Positions 55,798 through 64,000 of a DNA stretch of 64,000 nt are shown here, in pieces. Position numbers and translations under genes: made by a program. Origin of the DNA: Clostridia bacterium (GTDB lineage: Bacteria > Bacillota > Clostridia > Christensenellales > Borkfalkiaceae); the NCBI GenBank assembly GCA_900770945.1, contig CAAGME010000037.1:1-64000 (forward strand), written 5' to 3'. Position 1 is the stretch's first letter, and every line of letters begins with the position of its first letter. The notes beneath the pieces are model-generated. The model did not search any database, was not told the origin of the DNA, and saw only the letters and a list, made by a program, of their open reading frames with translations.

Positions 55798-56016
55798 ATG
55801 GAAAACGTTTACGAAAAAATATCTTCGAGATTGAAGGAAATAAGAAAAGACAGCGGAATGAGCCAAAAGCAGCTTGGCGACAAGCTTTCGTTATCGCAAG
55901 ACACGGTTTCTTTATGGGAAAACGGCAAAAGTTTGCCGAATGCCGAGCAAATAGTTTCCCTTTGCGAACTTTTCGGCGTTTCTGCGGACTATTTGCTCGC
56001 TTTAAGCGATTATTAA
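55798..56016 (+). CDS. Small XRE-family transcriptional regulator
   Basis: 72 residues forming one Cro/CI-type helix-turn-helix domain: LKEIRKDSGMSQKQLGDKL, LSQDTVSLWENGK, and a family-typical end LCELFGVSADYLLALSDY. I place the start at 55798 because it coincides with the predicted transcription start; there is no real ribosome binding site. The frame opens at 55741 upstream of the promoter. It stands alone and has its own terminator. Targets unknown. Confidence 0.85.
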   Translation: MENVYEKISSRLKEIRKDSGMSQKQLGDKLSLSQDTVSLWENGKSLPNAEQIVSLCELFGVSADYLLALSDY

Positions 56017-56030
56017 GCGAATCCGGCTCG

Positions 56031-56056
56031 GACAGGCATACGCCTGTCTTTTTTTT
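56031..56056 (+). terminator. Terminator of the XRE gene
   Basis: GACAGGC and GCCTGTC, 7 bp with a 4-base loop, then eight T. Confidence 0.9.
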
Positions 56057-56063
56057 GCGCAGC

Positions 56064-56090
56064 AAAAACGCCGCGAAACGCGGCGTTTTC
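56064..56090 (-). terminator. yajC terminator
   Basis: AAAACGCCGCG and CGCGGCGTTTT, 11 bp with a 3-base loop; on the minus strand it ends in five T. Confidence 0.85.
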
Positions 56091-56102
56091 AAGTTGTTTT
56101 CG

Positions 56103-56615
56103 TTATTCGGTTTTTTCGTCTTTATCCTGTGCGGGGGCTTCTTCGGTCGCCTCTTCCGCTGCCGGCTCTTCCGTTGCTTCTTCTTTTACTTCTTCCGCTG
56201 CTTCTTCGGTTGCGGGAGCAGCTTCGGCAGCTTCTCCGAAGGGTTCGGCGGCAGGTTCTTCCTGCTTGGCTTCGACAATCTGGTATATTGCCTGCTTATC
56301 GATTGTCATGTAGCTGAAACATTCGGCGTTACCGGTCATGATGAGATAGGTGCCGTCATCGTTGACCTCGACTATTTCGCCGATAATCATACCGATTGTC
56401 TTGATTTTGTCGCCTTTTTTGAGTTTGCTCATTTTTTCTTCAATCTGTTCTTGCTGTTTTTTGCGCGAACGGGAAGAGAAAATGAAGTAGACGACCAAAA
56501 GCACGACTATCGCGCCTAAAAAAATCCAATTCGTCCAGGATTTGCCTTGCGTTGCCGTTCCCGAAGCCGAGCCGCCGGAAGCCGCAGACGATAACAAATT
56601 CAATATAGTGTACAT
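56103..56615 (-). CDS. yajC: Preprotein translocase subunit YajC
   Basis: Accessory subunit of the SecDF complex. One membrane helix (about residues 30-47), then SRSRKKQQEQIEEKMSKLKKG and GDKIKTIGMIIGEIVEV, the YajC core. A Glu/Ala-rich tail of about 60 residues extends it to 170, against a usual 90-110. It follows tgt. GGAGG precedes the ATG. Confidence 0.94.
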   Translation of the reverse strand: MYTILNLLSSAASGGSASGTATQGKSWTNWIFLGAIVVLLVVYFIFSSRSRKKQQEQIEEKMSKLKKGDKIKTIGMIIGEIVEVNDDGTYLIMTGNAECFSYMTIDKQAIYQIVEAKQEEPAAEPFGEAAEAAPATEEAAEEVKEEATEEPAAEEATEEAPAQDKDEKTE

Positions 56616-56695
56616 ATTTACCTCCGATGATAATATCTTTCTAAAATAATACTAAACTTTGTCAAATTACGCAAGCGTTTTTTTGCGTTTTACGA

Positions 56696-58948
<2,253 letters not shown>

Positions 58949-58956
<8 letters not shown>

Positions 58957-60034
58957 TGTCTTCCTCAAAGATAGAAACTTGCGAGCTGCGCCCCGGGGCT
59001 TTTATGCCGATATGACGGTACGCCGCGGGAGTAAGCACTCTGCCGCGAGGAGTCCTCGCAACGAAGCCTAATTGCAAAAGGTACGGTTCGTAAACGTCTT
59101 CTACGGTTGCGCCGTCCTCGTTTATGGTTGCGGCAAGCGTGTCGAGTCCGACGGGTCCGCCGCCGAATTTTTTCGCCATTGCCGTTAAAAGTCTTATGTC
59201 CGTGCCGTCAAGCCCGAGTTCGTCCACTTCGAGCCTTAAAAGGGCTTTTTTAGCGTCTTCGACGGTGATTTCCGTATGTCCCGAAACAATGGAAAAGTCG
59301 CGGACTCTGCGCAAAAGTCTGTTTGCGATACGGGGCGTGCCGCGGCTTCTGCCGCCTATTTCCGCCGCCGCTTCGGGGGCTATATCCGCGCCTAAAATGG
59401 CTGCCGAGCGAGAAACGATTTCGCTCAGTTCCGCCTTAGAATACATTTCGAGCCGACAAATTACGCCGAATCTGTCGCGAAGCGGAGAAGAAAGAAGCCC
59501 CGCCCTCGTGGTCGCGCCGACGAGCGTAAACCTTTTAAGCGGCAACTGAACGCTGCTTGCCGAAGGTCCTTTGCCGATGATAAAATCGAGCGAGTAGTCC
59601 TCCATTGCCGGGTACAAAATTTCCTCAACGTTTCTGTTCAGGCGATGGATTTCGTCTACGAAAAGTACGTCGCCCTCGTTGAGGTTAGTCAAAATTGCGG
59701 CTAAGTCGCCCGATTTTTCGATTGCGGGTCCGCTTGTAACCTTTATTTGCGAACCCATTTCGTTCGCTATAATGTGCGCGAGCGTGGTTTTGCCTAAGCC
59801 CGGAGGACCGTACAAAAGAACGTGGTCGAGAGCCTCGCCGCGCATTTTTGCCGCTTCGATAAAGACGGACAGATTTTCCTTAACTTTGTCTTGTCCGACG
59901 TAGCCGTCCATCGTTTTGGGGCGCAAAATATTTTCGTTGTCGTCATACCCCGTTTTTTCGCCGTCCATTATGCGGCTGTCGTCTTCCTCGACGTCCGTCA
60001 TGGAAGATTGAATAAAATCGTCGTTATCGAACAT
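58949..60034 (-). CDS. ruvB: Holliday junction helicase motor RuvB
   Basis: An AAA+ hexamer that drives branch migration with RuvA. Walker A is [12 protein letters not shown], Walker B FVDEIHR, sensor 1 [19 protein letters not shown], and the winged helix at the C-terminus has [13 protein letters not shown]. 361 residues with about 35 extra acidic residues before the core. GGAG precedes the ATG. Confidence 0.98.
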
Positions 60035-60072
60035 ATCTTCTCCGAAAAATCATTTTGTTTATGGTGAATTTT

Positions 60073-60672
60073 TTATTTAAGAAAGCACTTGAGCGCGGCG
60101 GTTATAACCTTTTCCAGCCCGACTGCGCCCGACGAAACGGCAACTTCCACCGCTTCCACGGCTTCGTCGCGCTTATAACCCAAGGATATGAGCGCAAGAA
60201 CGGCGTTGTCCTTTTCGCTGTCTGCCTTGACGGCGCTTAGCTTTGCTTTTCCGCTCGGAGAACCGAGACTTTCTACGGAAATAGCTTCCCTCAATTCGAG
60301 AATAATTCTTTCCGCCGTCTTTTTGCCTAAGCCTTTGACGGAAGAAAGGGCTTTTACGTCGCTTGAAGCTATTGCGAAAGCAAGGTCGTTTAAGCTAAGC
60401 CCCGAAAGCACCGTCATGCCCATTTTCGGTCCCACGCCGGACACCGAGATGAGTTTTAAAAACATGTCTTTTTCGGCTAAGTTTTCAAACCCGAAAAGGC
60501 TCATTCCGTCGTCGCGCACGGCAAGGTAGGTATAAACCGCGCCCTCGCCCGATTCGACGAGCCGCTTAAAGGAAGTCGCCGAACAGATTATTTCAAAACC
60601 TAACCCGTCGCGCTCCAAAACAATCGTTCCGTTCGACGCCGAAAGAACTTTGCCCTTAACGTATGCTATCAT
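60073..60672 (-). CDS. ruvA: Holliday junction helicase subunit RuvA
   Basis: A junction-binding tetramer. OB domain IAYVKGKVLS, two helix-hairpin-helix motifs (ISVSGVGPKMGMTVLSGL and VKGLGKKTAERII), and a mobile C-terminal domain that contacts RuvB. 199 residues. GAGG precedes the ATG. Confidence 0.97.
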   Translation of the reverse strand: MIAYVKGKVLSASNGTIVLERDGLGFEIICSATSFKRLVESGEGAVYTYLAVRDDGMSLFGFENLAEKDMFLKLISVSGVGPKMGMTVLSGLSLNDLAFAIASSDVKALSSVKGLGKKTAERIILELREAISVESLGSPSGKAKLSAVKADSEKDNAVLALISLGYKRDEAVEAVEVAVSSGAVGLEKVITAALKCFLK

Positions 60673-60691
60673 AATTTTCCTCTTTTTTAGA

Positions 60692-61186
60692 TTATTTTAT
60701 GCCGAACCCCGAGGAGAACCGCGAGGTGTTGGAATGCGTGAGCGCAACGGCTAAGGCGTCCGCCGCATCGTCCGGCTTAGGGATTTTTTTAAGATTCAAA
60801 AGCCGCTTCACCATTTCCTGTATCTGCTTTTTGTCTGCTCTGCCGTAACCCGTAAGAGCTTGTTTTATCTGTAAGGGCGTGTACTCGAAAAGCTTGCGGG
60901 TATGCTTCATGCAAGTAACGAGCGTGACTCCCCTCGCCTGCGCGACGTTTATGGCGGTTTTCGCGTTGTTGTTGAAGAACAATTCCTCCATCGCCACTTC
61001 GTCCGGATTGTATTTTAAAAGCAATTTTTCCGTGCTTTTTTCTATCATGTACAAACGGTCGAAAAAATGCGCTTCCTTAGGGGTTAAGATAACGCCGTAA
61101 TCTATCGGCATGGCATTCCCGTTTTCGCTTTTTATAACGCCGTAGCCCACAGTAGCAAGCCCCGGGTCTATACCGAGAATTATCAT
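60692..61186 (-). CDS. ruvC: Crossover junction endonuclease RuvC
   Basis: Cleaves Holliday junctions. LGIDPGLATVGYG holds the first catalytic Asp, AMEELFF the Glu, and KKIPKPDDAADALAVALTH the last Asp pair. 164 residues from the ATG at 61186. The long frame upstream to 61402 lies in the neighbouring gene in another frame and is rejected. The ribosome binding site is weak (GGAAG, 12 bases). Confidence 0.97.
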   Translation of the reverse strand: MIILGIDPGLATVGYGVIKSENGNAMPIDYGVILTPKEAHFFDRLYMIEKSTEKLLLKYNPDEVAMEELFFNNNAKTAINVAQARGVTLVTCMKHTRKLFEYTPLQIKQALTGYGRADKKQIQEMVKRLLNLKKIPKPDDAADALAVALTHSNTSRFSSGFGIK

Positions 61187-61191
61187 AAAAA

Positions 61192-62436
61192 TCAAAGTCT
61201 TCCGTAAACGTACTGCAAAACGGTGACGGTGACGGCAAGTTTGGTCGTGTTGCGTTCGATGTTGATAACGAGCCTGTCGCCTAACTTTAAGTCGAGCGAT
61301 TCTATATATGCTTTGAAGCCGCTTGCGCGCGTAACCTTGTATTCCTCGCCCGTTTCGCCCTTGCGGACGGAAATTATCTTGTCGCCCGCGACTATTCCGC
61401 ATTTATATAAACTACCCGTTTCGTCGAGCCAATCGAAGTAAACGTATCCTTGCGTGCCGAAAACGTTGTTGCTGTAATCTTTCACGCTGTAACCGAGCAT
61501 AAACTTACCGGGGATATAACCCGAAGAGCCTTCCTGCGTGAAGGTTTCCATAAGCTTTTTGGAAACGTCTATCGCTATGTCGGACGGCACGACTATGCCT
61601 ATTCCGTCGGCTTCTTTGTTTAAAAACTTATTGTATCTTTCGGTTATCAAGCCGACGAGGTAGCCCGCGCGGGTGAAAAGTCCGCCGCCCGCCGAGCCGC
61701 TTTTTACGAACGCGTCCGTCTGTAAAAAGGTTATTTTTCCTTGTTCCGTTTCAAAGTTTTCGCACACGGCGGAAACTATGCCGGAAGTAAACGTCACCCC
61801 GGGAACGGCGGATAAGGGGTTGCCGCCCGCAATAACGCTTTCGCCCGTTGCGGCTTTGCCGTTATACACTGTGCAGGCGGGAAGTTCCGCCACGGCGTAA
61901 AGAACGCAAACGTCGCTGTCCGGATCGCCGCCGACAAACAACGCAGGATAGGTTTTTCCGTCGTGAGCGGTGATACTTACGGGGTTTTTATTGTTCGTTC
62001 CCGTGTTGTCCGCGGCGTCAGGCTTATCCGCGGCAATAGACTTTTCGATAAAATCGAGACTCGTCAAAATATAGCTCGTCTTTTCCGGCGTTACGCCGGC
62101 GGATATTTCGTCCTCCGTGAGCTTTGTCACTCCCGAGCCTATGACTATTCCCGAAGCCGTCAACGTGGCTTTTTCCGTTTTGTAATTAACCTTGACGATT
62201 GTTTTTTCAACACGCTTTAAAACGGATTTTATATCGGTCGGCTCGTCTTCTGCGGGGTCGCTCGGCTTTACCTCTTTCACGGTTACGGTAATGTTTTTTG
62301 CCGAAGCGGACGAAGTAGTCGGTTTTTTGCCCGAGTCGCCGCTGTCCTTGCCGTCCGACGCGAAGTCGCACCCGACGAGAGTAACTATCGCAATCATAAT
62401 AAGCGCAATCGCAAGCGCGAATATTTTCTTTTTCAT
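61192..62436 (-). CDS. HtrA/DegP-like S1C lipoprotein with a degenerate active site
   Basis: 414 residues: signal and lipobox LVGC (Cys23), a Ser/Asp-rich linker, a trypsin-like fold (about 70-290) and a PDZ domain (about 300-414). The fold is recognised by FVGGDPDSDVCVLYA and SGSAGGGL. The catalytic positions are altered: the His of the usual TNxHVV is Asp128 (ILTSLDFIE) and the Ser of GNSGG is Ala249 (GSAGG), while the Asp (D175) remains. It is probably an inactive chaperone or sensor rather than a protease. It heads the ruvCAB-queA operon. The ATG at 62436 has GAGGAG six bases upstream. Confidence 0.85.
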   Translation of the reverse strand: MKKKIFALAIALIMIAIVTLVGCDFASDGKDSGDSGKKPTTSSASAKNITVTVKEVKPSDPAEDEPTDIKSVLKRVEKTIVKVNYKTEKATLTASGIVIGSGVTKLTEDEISAGVTPEKTSYILTSLDFIEKSIAADKPDAADNTGTNNKNPVSITAHDGKTYPALFVGGDPDSDVCVLYAVAELPACTVYNGKAATGESVIAGGNPLSAVPGVTFTSGIVSAVCENFETEQGKITFLQTDAFVKSGSAGGGLFTRAGYLVGLITERYNKFLNKEADGIGIVVPSDIAIDVSKKLMETFTQEGSSGYIPGKFMLGYSVKDYSNNVFGTQGYVYFDWLDETGSLYKCGIVAGDKIISVRKGETGEEYKVTRASGFKAYIESLDLKLGDRLVINIERNTTKLAVTVTVLQYVYGRL

Positions 62437-62469
62437 ACGCACTCCTCGTTTAACATACATTTATAGTTA

Positions 62470-62499
62470 ATTATACACTATTTTCATTATAATTGTCAA
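62470..62499 (-). promoter_or_regulatory. Promoter of the HtrA-like/ruvCAB operon
   Basis: Minus strand: TTGACA (62494-62499), 18 bases, TATAAT (62470-62475). The start is near 62463, about 27 bases before the ATG. Confidence 0.85.
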
Positions 62500-62728
62500 A
62501 GTTAAAAATGACATTTTGGAATAATAACTTTTTTTAGGCTCATAATACTAACAAGCGGCGTTCAAACAAAGGAACTTTCCGTTGCGAAAGGTATTTTGCG
62601 ACACAAGGGAAAAACACTCGTTTGATAATAGAATAAGCGTCGCAGATATAATCCGCAAAACATCGCGGCTCGGACAAAACCCGTTTTGCCCCTGTCACGA
62701 ATACGCGGAGGGGCTTTTGCGGAAAAAG

Positions 62729-62771
62729 AAAAAGGCTTTTTGCTTAATCTTTTAACAGCAAAAGCCTTTTT
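62729..62771 (-). terminator. Two-way terminator in the gap after yebC
   Basis: AAAAAGGCTTTT and AAAAGCCTTTTT plus a GC clamp make a 14-bp stem with a 14-base loop and a single bulge, T-rich on both strands. It would end the yebC transcript. Confidence 0.7.
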
Positions 62772-62773
62772 AT

Positions 62774-62980
62774 ATGCGCGCGTTGCGCGCTCGATATTTG
62801 CGCCTTTGGCACAAGTGGTATGCCGCTTTGCAAGCGGCGTGATATTTGCTCGCACGCGAGCAATCGATATTCGCACGTAAAGTGCGAGCGAAAGAGGATT
62901 AGATATAATATTGTAATTTAGATGCGCGCGTTGCGCGCTCGATATTTGCGCCTTTGGCACAAGTGGTATGCCGCTTTGCA
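62774..62980. repeat. REP-like palindromic array with a 59-bp direct repeat
   Basis: A 59-base unit is identical at 62774-62832 and 62922-62980. It starts ATGCGCGCGTTGCGCGC and ends GCCGCTTTGCA. Between them (62833-62895) further short hairpins (GCCGC..GCGGC, TGCTCGC..GCGAGCA, CGCAC..GTGCG) are joined by GATATTTG or GATATTCG linkers. No protein-coding gene is supported in 62437-63031; a 144-residue frame there follows the repeats and has no ribosome binding site. Confidence 0.85.
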
Positions 62981-63031
62981 GGTGTCGTTTGAACACGTAG
63001 CCCGTATATGCGCCGATATACGAACTAAAAA

Positions 63032-63772
63032 TTACTCCTCGTCATCGGTTTCGGGAAGTAATACGTTGTGATACACGTCCTGCACGTCGTCGTTGTCTTC
63101 AAAAGCGTCGAGCATTTTGCCGAAGGTGACGAGCTGTTCGTCGGAAAGAGTGATGCGGTCGTTCGGTATCATCATGATATCGGCTTCTTCAAACGTTACG
63201 CCGTGGGCTTCAAGGTATTTTCTTACCTCTGTAAAAGCCGTCGGGTCGGTGCGCACTTCGTAAACGTCGTCGGAAACTATAACGTCGTCCGCGCCCGCTT
63301 CGAGGGCGTACTCCATCATTTTATCTTCGTCAAGGTCTACCGTACGGTCTACAACGATAACGCCTTTATTTTCAAACATAAAGGTAACGCTGCCGGTAGT
63401 TCCCATAGAACCGCCGAACTTATCGAAAATATGTCTTACGTCGCCCACCGTTCTGTTCTTGTTGTCCGTAAGCGTCTTTACCATGACCGCACTTCCGCCC
63501 ACGCCGTAACCTTCGTAAACGAGCGTTTCGTAGTTTACGTTACCGAGTTCGCCCGTAGCCTTTGCGATACTTCTTTTAATGTTGTCGTTGGGCATATTTG
63601 CGGCTTTTGCCTTTGCGATAACGTCCGCAAGTTTACTGTTAATCGCGGGGTCTGCGCCCTGCTTTGCCGCAACGGCGATTTCTCTGCCTATCTTGGTAAA
63701 GATTTTGCCGCGCGCAGCGTCTGCCTTACCTTTTTTTGCCTGTATATTGTGCCATTTGCTGTGTCCTGACAT
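63032..63772 (-). CDS. YebC/PmpR-family protein
   Basis: 246 residues. SGHSKWHNIQAKKGKADAARG at the start and YEGYGVGGSAVMVKTLTDN are diagnostic. The family was named for transcription regulation, and some members act on translation; which applies here is unknown. AAGGAG precedes the ATG. It lies 11 bases after the SpoU methylase gene. Confidence 0.95.
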   Translation of the reverse strand: MSGHSKWHNIQAKKGKADAARGKIFTKIGREIAVAAKQGADPAINSKLADVIAKAKAANMPNDNIKRSIAKATGELGNVNYETLVYEGYGVGGSAVMVKTLTDNKNRTVGDVRHIFDKFGGSMGTTGSVTFMFENKGVIVVDRTVDLDEDKMMEYALEAGADDVIVSDDVYEVRTDPTAFTEVRKYLEAHGVTFEEADIMMIPNDRITLSDEQLVTFGKMLDAFEDNDDVQDVYHNVLLPETDDEE

Positions 63773-63783
63773 TTTTTTGCTCC

Positions 63784-64000
63784 TTAAATGCTTTTATGTA
63801 AAAGTTCGTATAGGATTATCGAACATGAAACGCCGGCGTTAAGGCTTTCCATGTCTAACTTCATAGGTATAGAAACAACTTCGTCCGCCCGCATTTTAAG
63901 CTTTTCGGAAACGCCGTGCGCTTCGTTGCCCACAACGAGGCAAAAATCCCCGCTTATACTCTTTCCGAACACGTTTTCGCCGTTCATATCCGCGACGATA
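63784..64000 (-). CDS. SpoU/TrmH-family RNA 2'-O-methyltransferase, C-terminal part (partial)
   Basis: The frame is open to the right edge (preceded by IVAD), so the gene's start lies outside the window. The knot motifs are present: VVGNEAHGVS, then SIPMKLDMESLNAGVSCSIILYEL, which bind SAM. It methylates rRNA or tRNA riboses; the target cannot be told from this fragment. It is followed by yebC. Confidence 0.9.
   Translation of the reverse strand, partial: IVADMNGENVFGKSISGDFCLVVGNEAHGVSEKLKMRADEVVSIPMKLDMESLNAGVSCSIILYELLHKSI

Noticed and set aside
62562..62996. 144-codon minus-strand frame in the gap after yebC
   Set aside because: It runs through the palindrome array and the terminator, has no ribosome binding site, and its composition follows the repeats.

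Overview
The window looks like part of a chromosome from an uncultivated Clostridia-type Bacillota, probably gut-associated. The basis is gene content and order: a CIRCE-controlled groESL, the rimP-nusA-ylxR-ylxQ-infB-rbfA operon, secDF-recJ-relA-MBL-hemZ, ruvCAB-queA-tgt-yajC, a TIGR04086-type membrane protein, ECF transport and a LytTR two-component system. The genus cannot be fixed from sequence reading alone. Almost every gene, including the rRNA, lies on the minus strand, as expected if a replication fork crosses the window from right to left. No tRNA, CRISPR array, prophage or insertion sequence was seen.

Layout in coordinate order. 1-1908 is the 5' two-thirds of a 23S rRNA gene with its own promoters and an A-tract upstream, and with no 16S gene or tRNA in front of it. 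2277-5389 holds a phosphohexomutase, an M19 dipeptidase and a dCMP deaminase. 5525-7671 is the groESL operon on the plus strand. 7762-19858 is one long minus-strand operon, rimP-nusA-ylxR-ylxQ-infB-rbfA-nrnA-truB-ribF-nfo plus two paralogous zinc-ribbon membrane proteins. It starts behind a leader hairpin that looks like an attenuator. 19979-24878 carries fic, a PolC-like protein without a polymerase domain (in the place where polC normally sits), ispG, coaX and an ECF S component. 25224-31716 holds a tiny Cys-rich membrane peptide, a double-anchored circularly permuted GH3 enzyme, a LytTR sensor/regulator pair, a small Thr-tailed protein and an ArsR regulator. 31710-34740 is lon-engB.

34976-42981 is an accessory cell-surface operon: a four-helix membrane protein, a second permuted GH3, a repeat-bearing lipoprotein, a 44-residue peptide, a Ser-rich lipoprotein and a second repeat protein that shares a duplicated C-terminal module with the first. 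43396-64000 returns to housekeeping genes: pnp, rpsO, hemZ, an MBL hydrolase, relA, recJ, secF, secD, a TIGR04086-type protein, an XRE regulator, yajC, tgt, queA, ruvB, ruvA, ruvC, a degenerate HtrA-like lipoprotein, yebC and a partial SpoU methylase.

The most notable points are these: the polymerase-less PolC fragment at the polC locus; the six-gene GH3 surface operon with its new repeated module and small peptide; paired 21-bp-period LytTR-type sites in front of both the sensor/regulator operon and the neighbouring GH3 gene; an HtrA-like protein that has lost its catalytic His and Ser; a free-standing 23S transcription unit; a predicted leaderless XRE gene; and two independent tandem duplications that copied gene ends including their stop codons.
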